Shown here: one piece after another, positions 1-5,680 of the stretch
Layout: every line of letters begins with the position of its first letter
Position numbering within the stretch: position 1 is the first letter of the stretch
NCBI GenBank assembly: GCA_041744735.1
Contig: JBGTKH010000010.1
Coordinates: forward strand, 1 to 7,519
Length of the DNA: 7,519 nucleotides
Source of the DNA: JBGTKH01 sp041744735
Lineage (GTDB): Bacteria > Planctomycetota > Planctomycetia > Pirellulales > Pirellulaceae
Direction of reading: 5' to 3'
Notes under the pieces: model-generated
Told to the model about the DNA's origin: nothing
What the model saw: the letters and a program-made list of their open reading frames with translations, nothing else
Databases searched by the model: none
Position numbers and translations under genes: made by a program

Positions 1-606
1 GGCCAGAGTATTCTCATCGACCGGCAGTTTGGTGAAGTTGTTGATGCGGCCGACTTGCGAATCCGACAGCGTGAATGCGCCGAGCGTCACTTTGCCTGCC
101 ACGAAGCTGTCCGACGAGTACTTCATGCCGTGCGGGTTTTCGTGTCCGGCCGGCTGTTTGAATTTGGCCGAGTCGATGGGACTCTCGGACCATGCCCTGT
201 CATAGGTGTAGGTTGTAACCGTCTCTTCGCCGCCGCCCACTTTCGTGCGAGTCTCGAGCTTCTCGTCCTCCTTCCACTGATACATCTCGACCGTGCGTCG
301 GAGCTTGATGGCGTTGGCGGAGATGGCGAAGGTTTGGTCCGTCAGCGTTTCCGTTGTGGTGGCATCGCCTGTCAGGTGCACGAGCTTCTTCTCGTTGGCC
401 GCAACGACTTGATCGGCTGCGACGTCAACCACGGCGGCGGCACCTTCGACCAGCGACTTGTACGTTCGCACGGCCCGCCCTTCGTTCCACCACAACAACG
501 GAAACGCCGCCACAAGCAATACGATGCCCACCAATACGCCCTTGATGGACTCCCTGATGCGCTCGAACCAGGACTTCGACGACACTTCACTAAACGAATC
601 GGGCAT
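1..606 (-). CDS. TMEM43-family (DUF1625) membrane protein, 3' end outside the window
   Basis: This gene is open to the left edge; its first 202 codons are visible. Residues 13-20 are amphipathic. A membrane segment follows at about 21-39 (GVLVGIVLLVAAFPLLWW) and runs into the WNEGRAV motif at 40-46. A SLVEGA segment comes next, then NEKKLVHLTG at 71-80 and VEMYQW at 106-111. This order is what I know of the TMEM43/LUMA family (PF07787), in which a long extracytoplasmic domain lies between an N-terminal and several C-terminal membrane helices. The C-terminal helices would lie beyond the edge. The ATG at 604-606 is chosen because AAGGA lies 9 bases upstream and the family match begins soon after. 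Bacterial members have no established biochemical role; the eukaryotic homologue sits in the endoplasmic reticulum and nuclear envelope. The gene diverges from the small gene pair starting at 817. The family call is firm, the function unknown. Confidence 0.88.
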   Translation of the reverse strand, partial: MPDSFSEVSSKSWFERIRESIKGVLVGIVLLVAAFPLLWWNEGRAVRTYKSLVEGAAAVVDVAADQVVAANEKKLVHLTGDATTTETLTDQTFAISANAIKLRRTVEMYQWKEDEKLETRTKVGGGEETVTTYTYDRAWSESPIDSAKFKQPAGHENPHGMKYSSDSFVAGKVTLGAFTLSDSQVGRINNFTKLPVDENTLA

Positions 607-693
607 GACCGGAGTTCCTTGTAACGAGGGCAAAACGGATGCCGCGCCGCTGACGACAGCGCGGTTCGTCTAGCTTATCATCACTGCCGTGTG

Positions 694-722
694 ACTATAA
701 AACATGCGACACGAGTCGTGAA
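694..722 (-). promoter_or_regulatory. Candidate housekeeping promoter for the TMEM43 gene
   Basis: Read on the minus strand, TTCACG (717-722) and TATAGT (694-699) are separated by exactly 17 bases. They match the sigma-70 consensus at 4 of 6 and 5 of 6 positions. Transcription would start near 687, giving a leader of about 80 bases. This is a sequence match only. Confidence 0.35.
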
Positions 723-759
723 TCCCCGGCAAAACTGAAAATCGTAATCCCGACCCCTG

Positions 760-787
760 TTGGGAACGCTGGCCGCGCGGGTAGACT
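760..787 (+). promoter_or_regulatory. Weak candidate promoter for the 817-1368 gene pair
   Basis: TTGGGA (760-765) and TAGACT (782-787) are 16 bases apart, and the first small gene starts at 817. Each box is only a partial sigma-70 match and the spacer is very GC-rich. Nothing else is visible in the 607-816 gap except an 11-base palindrome, CACGAGTCGTG, at 710-720. Confidence 0.22.
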
Positions 788-816
788 GAGCGAACTCATG
801 AAGAGGGTTTGCGAGG

Positions 817-1038
817 ATGGCAGACTTACCCGTCGAAGATGCTCCGCCGCGTGCGATTGCTAAGGGGAACCGAATTCGCGAGGTGCGGCGGATTGTCGAA
901 CGGCACGGTGGCAAGACGTCGAAATGGGTGAAGATGAGCAGCCCCCGTTTCCACGCCGAAGGCTATCAGTACGAATACCGCTGGTACGAACACCCGGGCA
1001 TCGGCCGTGTTGAAATCAAGTGCAAGCGCGTGAGTTAA
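817..1038 (+). CDS. Small basic protein, possibly an orphan toxin domain
   Basis: This 73-residue protein is basic and has no signal peptide or membrane segment. The ATG at 817 has AAGAGGG (801-807) 9 bases upstream. After a short leader the sequence has an arginine-rich helix (residues 17-30, GNRIREVRRIVERH), then GGKTSKWVKMSS and the aromatic run YQYEYRWYEHPGIGRVEIKCKRV. The pattern of helix, GGxxxxWxK, HWYE-like strand and final basic strand reminds me of C-terminal nuclease-like domains of polymorphic (Rhs/CDI-type) toxins, here without any delivery region. That is a resemblance from memory, not a tested match. The gene ends directly on the start codon of the next gene and in the same frame, so the two are very probably translated together. 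I cannot assign a function. Confidence 0.7.
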   Translation: MADLPVEDAPPRAIAKGNRIREVRRIVERHGGKTSKWVKMSSPRFHAEGYQYEYRWYEHPGIGRVEIKCKRVS

Positions 1039-1368
1039 ATGGTTGTCAGGCTGCGACGCCGCAATCCGGCGTATCCCGAACTGACCGCAGGACAGCATTA
1101 TGCCGTGATCGGCATCGAGGCCGACGACTTTCGCATTCTGAACGATCGCGGCCAGCCGCTGCTATATCCTAGCCGCCTATTTGCCGAGGTCGACCTGCGC
1201 GAACCAGCCGACTGGGTGACCGAATTGGGCGAACACGGCGAACGCTACGCCTACGCCCCGCCGCTGAACGAGCCCGGTTTCTTTGAGAACTTCTTTGACG
1301 GCCAAGACGCATCGGTGGCCGCGTTCTGGCGGATCGTGAACCAGTATTTGGCGGAAGTTGCGGATTAG
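1039..1368 (+). CDS. Hypothetical acidic protein, possible cognate immunity protein
   Basis: This is a 109-residue acidic soluble protein. Its ATG follows the previous gene's TAA with no gap and in the same reading frame, so it is probably translated by reinitiation; no convincing ribosome site of its own is visible. Distinct blocks are YPELTAGQHYAVIGIEADDFRI (13-33), a YPSRLF segment (43-48), EPADWVTELGEHGERYAY (55-72) and LNEPGFFENFFDG (76-88). It ends in a tryptophan-containing helix. I recall similar small proteins beginning with a YPxLTxGxxYxVIGIEADDYRI-like block in other bacteria, some next to polymorphic toxins. With its acidity and its pairing with a small basic protein, this suggests an immunity or antitoxin role. 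That role is inference; a conserved protein of unknown function is the safe reading. Confidence 0.75.
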   Translation: MVVRLRRRNPAYPELTAGQHYAVIGIEADDFRILNDRGQPLLYPSRLFAEVDLREPADWVTELGEHGERYAYAPPLNEPGFFENFFDGQDASVAAFWRIVNQYLAEVAD

Positions 1369-1371
1369 ATA

Positions 1372-1399
1372 AAAGTTGAGGGTAGAGAGTTGAGAGTTG
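1372..1399 (+). repeat. Heptamer tandem repeat (AGAGTTG)n
   Basis: Four consecutive 7-base units follow the stop codon at 1366-1368: AAAGTTG, AGGGTAG, AGAGTTG, AGAGTTG. The last two are identical and the first two are degraded. A further GGAGGGA is out of register with the consensus. The array lies in the gap between the small gene pair and the TPR gene. It resembles the heptamer array at 3256-3276 read on the opposite strand. Confidence 0.6.
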
Positions 1400-1517
1400 G
1401 GAGGGAAGACAGGGCCGCGCACATCCGGATAGCATCGCACGGATCAATTCGGCATAATGTCTAGCGCTTGCATGCTGCCCACGGAGTCTTGCCCAACGAA
1501 TTACGGAGGTTATATCC

Positions 1518-3152
1518 ATGAAACACGTGATGGTTGTCGCCGTCTTAGCCTTGATCTCAAGTGCGTGGCTGGCAGTGGCGCCGGCGCGAGCTGAAGGAGA
1601 CGGACAGGCCGATCTCGACCAAGCCACAGAATTGAAACTCGCTGCTGATTCGCTGGATGATCTCGAGAAAGTCGTGCAGCTCTGCGAGAGCGCACTGCGC
1701 AAGGGTCTGGATAAGGGCAACGAAGACTTCGCCAAGCAGCTACTCACCTCCACTTTGTACCAACACGCCGCCAAGCTGGCCTCGGCGATCTTCGATCAGC
1801 AGCCGCCCGACTTGCGCTGGCCGCTACTCAGGCAAGCCGCGCTGCCGCTGTTGGAAAAGGCGTTGAAGCACGACAGTCAGCTCGAAGACGTTCATTACCT
1901 GATCGCGCGGTTGGAATCGCTGCCGGGCGGCGATCACGTGCGTGCGCTCAAGGCGGTGAACGAAGCAGTGAAGCTGGCGAATGATGATAACGTGGAACTT
2001 TCCAAAGCGCTCCTCCTGCGCGGCGATCTGAGCGACGACGACGATAAAAAGCTGGCCGATTACAACCAGGCGATCATCATCGATCCGAACCATACCGATG
2101 CCTGGCGCACGCGCGGGCTGTTTCATTTGGGCAAAGGCAATCATGAGCAGGCGGCGGCCGATTTCGCCAAGATTCTGGAAGGCGACGAAGAGAATCTGAA
2201 CGCGCACCACGCCATTGCCGAGGCGCTGACCTACCTGGAGAAATACGACCAGGCGCTGGAGCATATCGGCAAGGCCATCGAACTGGAGCCGGATCAACCC
2301 ATGGCGTATACGTTGCGAGCCCGCATTCGGGCGATCCAGGGTGATTTGAAAGCGGCGCTGGCGGATTTGAATACGGCGCTGAAAGCGGCTCCGAATGACT
2401 TGGCCGCGCTTCTAATGCGGGCGCGGCTGCATCAAGCGGAAGGAGATTTGGAGAAGGCTCGCAAGGACGTCGATCGCGCGCTCATCGTCCGCCCCGGTTT
2501 GGTGCAGGGGATTCTGCTGCGCAGCATGGTGGCCGCCGCGGCCGGCGATTGGGACCGTGCGATTGCTGACATGAAAGACTTGCTTAGCACTGATCCGAAA
2601 AACGTCGAGTGGCGATTGCAGCTCGCGGCGTACTACTCCGGCTCGCAGCGTCCGCGGCGGGCGATCACCATCTATTCTGAACTCCTCGACGAAGACCCGG
2701 AGAACTGGCTGGCCCTGCGTGCCCGCGCCGACACGTTGCTCAGCGTCGGCAAGCACGCGGAAGCAATCGCCGACTTCGAAGCGGTGCTGAAGGCCGAACC
2801 GGACAACAGCGGCGCGCTGAACAATCTGGCGTGGGTGCTGGCCACCTCGCCCGACGACAAGCTGCGCAACGGAAAACGCTCGATCGAACTCGGCACGCGG
2901 GCCTGCGAAGTCACCAAGTACCAACTGCCGCACATCCTCAGCACGCTGGCTTCGGGCTACGCTGAAACCGGCGACTTCGAAACCGCCATCAAATGGTCGA
3001 CGAAAGCGGTTGAACTTGGCGACGATAAAGAAATCAAAGAGCAGTTACAAAAGGAATTGGAAAGCTACAAACAAAAGAAACCCTGGCGAGAACTGCAAGA
3101 GGTCCAAGAAAAACCCGAACCCGGCCCCCGCGGCGGCGCGTTTGAGCTGTAG
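1518..3152 (+). CDS. Secreted tetratricopeptide-repeat protein
   Basis: This 544-residue protein has a clear signal peptide: a basic start, a hydrophobic stretch at 3-20, and an APARA cleavage site near residue 25. It should act outside the cytoplasmic membrane. The ATG at 1518 has a strong GGAGG (1505-1509) 8 bases upstream. The first 190 residues are helical with weaker repeats. From about 193 to 429 there are roughly seven 34-residue TPRs, for example AHHAIAEALTYLEKYDQALE at 229-248 and units ending in LEPDQP, APNDL, DPKN, DPEN and EPDN. A C-terminal block (NNLAWVLATSPDDKLRNGKR at 435-454, then a last TPR at 474-502) is of a kind I associate with planctomycete TPR proteins. The tail is charged and proline-rich. 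TPRs form protein-binding solenoids, so a scaffold role is likely, but the partner is not visible. A possible -10 box, CATAAT, lies at 1453-1458 without a good -35. Confidence 0.9.
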   Translation: MKHVMVVAVLALISSAWLAVAPARAEGDGQADLDQATELKLAADSLDDLEKVVQLCESALRKGLDKGNEDFAKQLLTSTLYQHAAKLASAIFDQQPPDLRWPLLRQAALPLLEKALKHDSQLEDVHYLIARLESLPGGDHVRALKAVNEAVKLANDDNVELSKALLLRGDLSDDDDKKLADYNQAIIIDPNHTDAWRTRGLFHLGKGNHEQAAADFAKILEGDEENLNAHHAIAEALTYLEKYDQALEHIGKAIELEPDQPMAYTLRARIRAIQGDLKAALADLNTALKAAPNDLAALLMRARLHQAEGDLEKARKDVDRALIVRPGLVQGILLRSMVAAAAGDWDRAIADMKDLLSTDPKNVEWRLQLAAYYSGSQRPRRAITIYSELLDEDPENWLALRARADTLLSVGKHAEAIADFEAVLKAEPDNSGALNNLAWVLATSPDDKLRNGKRSIELGTRACEVTKYQLPHILSTLASGYAETGDFETAIKWSTKAVELGDDKEIKEQLQKELESYKQKKPWRELQEVQEKPEPGPRGGAFEL

Positions 3153-3171
3153 TTGCCGGTATCACGCGAAG

Positions 3172-3240
3172 TCGTAGCTGAACTCGTGAGAGTTCAGTTG
3201 TCTGGCGTAAACACCTGAATTCTCACGAATTCAGCTACGA
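3172..3240. repeat. Inverted pair of GTAG-headed hairpins (REP/BIME-like)
   Basis: Two related hairpins lie head to head in the gap after the TPR gene. Unit A (3174-3197) is GTAG, then CTGAACTC, loop GTGA, then GAGTTCAG. Unit B (3215-3238) is its inverted counterpart: CTGAATTC, TCAC, GAATTCAG, CTAC. Each stem is a perfect 8 bp. The two units also pair with each other over 26 bases (3172-3197 with 3215-3240) with two mismatches, separated by 17 bases. A and B differ at one stem position, and its partner base differs to match. The same unit occurs twice more at 6588-6632. No target duplication is obvious here. In RNA the GUGA loop would be a GNRA tetraloop. Confidence 0.85.
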
Positions 3241-3255
3241 TAAGTTCACCGCTCC

Positions 3256-3276
3256 TGATCTCTGACCTCTGACCTC
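3256..3276 (+). repeat. Heptamer tandem repeat (TGACCTC)n before the HD gene
   Basis: Three 7-base units, TGATCTC, TGACCTC and TGACCTC, end four bases before the ATG of the HD-domain gene at 3281. They fill the place where a ribosome site would be, and the sense strand there is pyrimidine-rich with no Shine-Dalgarno sequence. Read on the other strand the unit is GAGGTCA, close to the GAGTTGA register of the array at 1372-1399. Confidence 0.65.
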
Positions 3277-3280
3277 TCCA

Positions 3281-3841
3281 ATGCACCGCTCCGACGCCTA
3301 CGCCCTGGTCTGCGAGTACACGCAAAGCGAAAGCCTGCGCCGGCACATGCTGGCGGTTGAAGCGGCGATGCGGGCTTACGCGCGCAAGCTCGGCGAAGAC
3401 GAAGAGAAGTGGGGCGTCGTCGGGCTGCTGCACGATTTCGACTACGAACGCTGGCCCGACCCCCCCAATCATCCGCTGAAGGGCGCGGAGATTCTCGCCC
3501 AGCGCGGCTATCCCGATGAAGTCATCTACGCCATCAAATCGCACGCCGACTATTTGCCCGATTGCCCGCGCGTGTCGCGGCTGGATAAAACGCTCTACGC
3601 CTGTGACGAACTGGCCGGCTTCATCACCGCCGTGGCGATGGTCCGCCCCGAACGAATCGCCGGCATGCAAGCCAGCAGCGTCCGCAAGAAGCTCAAACAA
3701 AAAAGTTTCGCCGCCGCCGTCAACCGCGACGACATAACCCGCGGCGCCGCCGACCTGGGCGTCGACCTGAACGACCACATCCAATTCGTCATCGACGCCA
3801 TGGCCGCCAAGGCCGAGCAACTCGGCTTAGCGCCGCAATGA
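3281..3841 (+). CDS. HD-domain metal-dependent phosphohydrolase
   Basis: This 186-residue soluble protein has the histidine/aspartate pattern of the HD superfamily: H22 in LRRHMLAVE, the paired H51-D52 in GLLHDFDYERW, H64 in NHPLKGAEIL, H88 in IKSHAD, and D109 in ACDELAGF. HD enzymes bind one or two metals and usually hydrolyse phosphate esters or nucleotides. Many short proteins with this LLHDFDYERWP signature are annotated only as HDIG-domain proteins, and I know no settled substrate. The sequence is full length for that type. The ATG at 3281 fits the family start, but no ribosome site precedes it; the leader is a pyrimidine-rich heptamer repeat. The gene stands alone, downstream of the hairpin pair at 3172-3240 and convergent with the toxin-antitoxin remnants. 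Confidence 0.9.
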   Translation: MHRSDAYALVCEYTQSESLRRHMLAVEAAMRAYARKLGEDEEKWGVVGLLHDFDYERWPDPPNHPLKGAEILAQRGYPDEVIYAIKSHADYLPDCPRVSRLDKTLYACDELAGFITAVAMVRPERIAGMQASSVRKKLKQKSFAAAVNRDDITRGAADLGVDLNDHIQFVIDAMAAKAEQLGLAPQ

Positions 3842-3875
3842 CGCGCCGAATAAATGCGACGCTGATCGGGGGCAA

Positions 3876-3971
3876 CTACAGAAACTCGACGTGATTTCTC
3901 ATCTCGTCGGGTGACAACACCTGATAGACCATCATCAGTCCGGCGACAATCGTGCCGATCGGTGTGTGCTG
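3876..3971 (-). pseudogene. C-terminal remnant of a DUF5615 PIN-like toxin
   Basis: A minus-strand frame ending at TAG (3876-3878) reads QHTPIGTIVAGLMMVYQVL and then SPDEMRNHVEFL. From memory this is the standard C-terminus of DUF5615 proteins, the PIN-like partners of DUF433 antitoxins, whose ends read like xxSIGxIVRGLxLIYxVLxPEEMxxxVEFL. Only about 31 codons remain. The N-terminus and acidic catalytic centre (roughly 75-80 residues in intact members) are missing, and no start codon or ribosome site serves the fragment. It lies where the toxin gene is expected, immediately downstream of the DUF433 gene, and overlaps that gene's last codons in another frame. The simplest reading is an internal deletion from near the end of the antitoxin into the toxin's 3' part. 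The identification rests on recalled family sequence. Confidence 0.68.
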
Positions 3972-4288
3972 CTCGGCGTGGAGTCGCGCTGGAACTTCTG
4001 CTTCACGAGTGATGGCATCTTCTGCTTCAACTCTTGTATCCAGATATTTGCATCTAGTATCGCCTTGTCGATCTCTTCTCGGTGATCAAAGTAATACGCC
4101 AGCGCGGCATGAACGTCGGACAATTCCACCTCGTATTCCGTTGCAATTTCATCCGCGCTCTTGCCCATGCGATCATGCCAAATGGCGATCTGCTGAACCG
4201 TAATTCGATGCCCCGCAATTCGCGGTTTACCTCCGCAAATCCCAGGTGTAATTTCAATGTGTTGGTCGAGGGTTTTCCCAGTCATCAT
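3935..4288 (-). CDS. DUF433 antitoxin-like protein with an abnormal C-terminal tail
   Basis: This 117-residue protein has the full DUF433 (PF04255) core: LDQHIEITPGICGGKPRIAG at 7-26, HRITVQQIAIWHDRMGKSAD at 27-46, and SDVHAALAYYFDHREEID at 57-74. These proteins form a small winged-helix-like DNA-binding fold and typically pair with DUF5615 toxins, repressing the operon and neutralising the toxin. The core looks intact. The usual end is close to residue 102 (SLVKQKFQRD); the last ~15 residues (STPSSTHRSARLSPD) are read out of frame from the remnant of the toxin gene, and the stop codon TGA lies inside that remnant. Two ATGs stand in tandem (4283-4288), preceded by GGGAAAG. The gene starts about 54 bases after the decayed zeta-like gene on the same strand, so the two were probably cotranscribed. 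It may now regulate without a toxin, or be on the way to loss. Confidence 0.87.
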   Translation of the reverse strand: MMTGKTLDQHIEITPGICGGKPRIAGHRITVQQIAIWHDRMGKSADEIATEYEVELSDVHAALAYYFDHREEIDKAILDANIWIQELKQKMPSLVKQKFQRDSTPSSTHRSARLSPD

Positions 4289-4342
4289 GCTTTCCCTTTC
4301 GCGAGCGGAACTGCTCGGATCGTCTCTAATCCAATAGTCGAA

Positions 4343-4739
4343 TTAGCCATCGTTACGAATCCCAGCAAGTCGAACAAAGTCCTCGAACAGCGATTCATCG
4401 CGAATTGAGTAGTCGCCGCGGGAGCCAATCGCAACTTCTTTTGATTGCCCGGTTGCATTGTAAACCAGTATCCAGTGATCGGCAATTTGGCGATAGTTCT
4501 GCCAGAAATTCGTGATGCTGCGAGTGAATCGACGGCGAACACGCTTTCACTCGATGCAAGAATTCGCGCCCGGCGGCAATGCGCGCTGCACTCGGATCAT
4601 CTGGCGCGAGCCGCGCGGCTATTAGATCGGCGCTGACGAATGGGCAAGGGCGTTGCGAAAGAAACTCTTCAGCGAACGTCGTCTTTCCCGATCCGTTTGG
4701 ACCCGCGATGATGTACAGTTCCTTATCCGCCAATTGCAT
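4343..4739 (-). pseudogene. Zeta-toxin-like P-loop kinase, broken by an internal deletion
   Basis: The 5' part codes for KELYIIAGPNGSGKTTFAEE (residues 6-25, Walker A GPNGSGKT at 13-20), then FVSADLIAARLAP with the conserved D38, then AARIAAGREFLHRV at 52-64. This is the start of zeta-toxin-like kinases, which phosphorylate small substrates such as UDP-N-acetylglucosamine in the characterised members. After residue ~65 the frame turns to nonsense and stops at 4395. A second minus-strand frame (4546 down to the TAA at 4343-4345) reads VRRRFTRSITNFWQNYRQIA, DHWILVYNATG and SIRDESLFEDFVRL, the family's C-terminus. The parts overlap in different frames and total about 130 residues against ~195 in intact homologues, so roughly 60 middle residues are gone, including the lid and second substrate region. 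An enzyme without these should be inactive. AGGAG stands 3 bases before the ATG. Confidence 0.82.
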
Positions 4740-4764
4740 TGACTCCTGTCTCTTAATTGAAAAA

Positions 4765-4790
4765 CGCTCGGCCCGGGATTAGATCGAGCG
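4765..4790 (-). terminator. Terminator-like hairpin in the leader of the zeta-like pseudogene
   Basis: On the minus strand CGCTCG (4785-4790), a 14-base loop and CGAGCG (4765-4770) are followed directly by TTTTTC, the form of an intrinsic terminator or attenuator. It lies about 25 bases upstream of the pseudogene's ATG, where it would end transcripts entering from the right or attenuate the toxin transcript. The stem is only 6 bp, so the call is tentative. On the plus strand the same stem is followed by TGTTTT. Confidence 0.35.
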
Positions 4791-4954
4791 TGTTTTGTAA
4801 TCGGGAATTGTACCAGCACAACTTCGCTCACTTGCTTTTGCCCGCCCTCCGGCTTAGAAAGGAGGGTGCAAATTCGGACGCTTGCAGCCCGGCTGCAGCT
4901 TGCCGAGGTACGCCGTGAAGGGATGCTTCTACGCCCGGCTACTACATTGGCGTA

Positions 4955-4975
4955 AGTGATTGCAGTAAAGTGATT
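4955..4975 (+). repeat. Direct repeat AGTGATT with a 14-base period
   Basis: AGTGATT occurs at 4955-4961 and again at 4969-4975, each preceded by TA or TAA. The spacing is 14 bases, so it is not one full helical turn. It could be an operator upstream of the sigma-factor gene or part of an old repeat. Two copies of 7 bases are weak evidence. Confidence 0.3.
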
Positions 4976-5056
4976 TGGCATCGGAGACGTGTGGCGCCGC
5001 GACATGCGCCGGCCGGTCGTTTGCTCGTCGATTTCCCGACGGCCGCGGCGCGAGCG

Positions 5057-5082
5057 GGAACTTTTTGCGATCGGTTCGCGTC
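5057..5082 (+). promoter_or_regulatory. Candidate ECF (autoregulatory) promoter of the sigma/anti-sigma operon
   Basis: GGAAC (5057-5061), followed by a T-run, and CGTC (5079-5082) are separated by exactly 17 bases. This is the classic form of promoters read by ECF sigma factors (GGAAC, 16-17 bases, CGTC), and such factors commonly drive their own operon. Transcription would begin near 5089-5090, leaving a leader of only about 12 bases before the GTG at 5102. That fits the absence of a clear Shine-Dalgarno sequence there. Confidence 0.55.
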
Positions 5083-5101
5083 CCATTTGGGCTGAAACGC
5101 T

Positions 5102-5665
5102 GTGAAAGACGACGTGCAGCTTATCCACGAAGCCCTGCAAGGGGACAGCCAAGCGTTTGGGCGGCTGGTCCTGAAGTATCAGGACCGGCTGTACAACACG
5201 ATGGTCCACGTGGTGGGCACCGACGAAGCCGAAGACGTTGTGCAAGATGCGTTCGTCTTGGCCTTCGTGCGTCTGGACACGTTTCAGCAGAACAGTGCCT
5301 TCTATACATGGCTGTACCGAATCGCCTTCAACACCGCCATCAGCCGGCGGCGACGCAGGCGGGCGGAGTTGTCGGTGGAGCAAGGACGCGAGTTGGCCGG
5401 CATCGAGCCGGTCGATCAACACGACGCTCCGACCGAACGCCTGGAACGTGAGGAACGTGTCGCGCAGGTGCGACAGGCGCTGTCCTTGCTCAGCGAAGAG
5501 CACCGGGCGATTTTGGTCCTGCGCGAAATCGAAGGTTGTGATTACGAAACAATCTCGGAGATGCTCGGCTTGCCCATCGGCACCGTGCGGAGCCGCTTGC
5601 ACCGGGCTCGGCTGCAACTTCGCGAACAATTGAAACAGATGCTTGAGGAACATCCGGCGGAGTAA
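5102..5665 (+). CDS. ECF RNA polymerase sigma factor (RpoE-like)
   Basis: This 187-residue protein has the two-domain ECF sigma layout. Sigma-2 covers about 12-83, with GDSQAFGRLVLKYQDRLYN at 14-32, the core-binding segment DEAEDVVQDAFVLAF at 41-55, and FYTWLYRIAFNTAISRRRRR at 67-86, which opens and reads the -10 element. An acidic linker follows. Sigma-4 covers about 122-175, with LSEEHRAILVLREIEGCDYE (130-149) and a helix-turn-helix ending in IGTVRSRLHRARLQL. It directs core RNA polymerase to a dedicated promoter set. The GTG at 5102 is the most upstream start possible, because an in-frame TGA lies 9 bases before it and the next ATG would cut into sigma-2. No strong ribosome site precedes it. 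The anti-sigma gene starts 15 bases after the stop, so the two form an operon. Confidence 0.95.
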   Translation: MKDDVQLIHEALQGDSQAFGRLVLKYQDRLYNTMVHVVGTDEAEDVVQDAFVLAFVRLDTFQQNSAFYTWLYRIAFNTAISRRRRRRAELSVEQGRELAGIEPVDQHDAPTERLEREERVAQVRQALSLLSEEHRAILVLREIEGCDYETISEMLGLPIGTVRSRLHRARLQLREQLKQMLEEHPAE

Positions 5666-5680
5666 CCCGATAGGCCTTTT

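Larger units (their letters stand above)
4740..5101. other. 360-base divergent gap rich in inverted repeats, no gene
   Basis: I find no convincing gene here on either strand, including no antitoxin ahead of the zeta-like pseudogene. The gap holds a hairpin at 4765-4790, a second at 4845-4866 (CCCTCC, 10-base loop, GGAGGG), a near-palindrome TGCAGCC-C-GGCTGCA at 4883-4897, a direct repeat at 4955-4975, and the candidate ECF promoter at 5057-5082. A weak minus-strand promoter for the zeta-like gene is possible: TTGTGC (4816-4821) and TACAAA (4794-4799) with a 16-base spacer. Confidence 0.55.

Noticed and set aside
55..624. A 189-codon plus-strand open frame
   Set aside because: It is the shadow of the TMEM43-family gene on the other strand, which has a ribosome site and clear family motifs.
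817..1368. A single gene interrupted by a nonsense mutation
   Set aside because: The frames are continuous apart from TAA, but an ATG follows at once and the two parts differ sharply in charge and character, which fits two coupled genes better. I cannot fully exclude it.
3172..3240. CRISPR array or rho-independent terminator
   Set aside because: There are only two units, in inverted orientation, with no spacer series, so it is not CRISPR. No T-tract follows, and the same unit recurs elsewhere, which favours a dispersed repeat.
3194..3820. A 208-codon minus-strand open frame opposite the HD gene
   Set aside because: The plus strand carries the complete HD histidine/aspartate pattern. The minus frame is a Val/Gly/Asp-rich antisense product and runs into the hairpin repeat.
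4285..4542. An 85-codon minus-strand open frame between the zeta-like gene and DUF433
   Set aside because: It is a third frame across the deleted zeta-like gene. The recognisable C-terminus lies in a different frame, so this one is accidental.
4945..4980. tRNA gene or integrase attachment site
   Set aside because: No cloverleaf can be formed and no integrase gene is present. Only a short AGTGATT direct repeat is visible.
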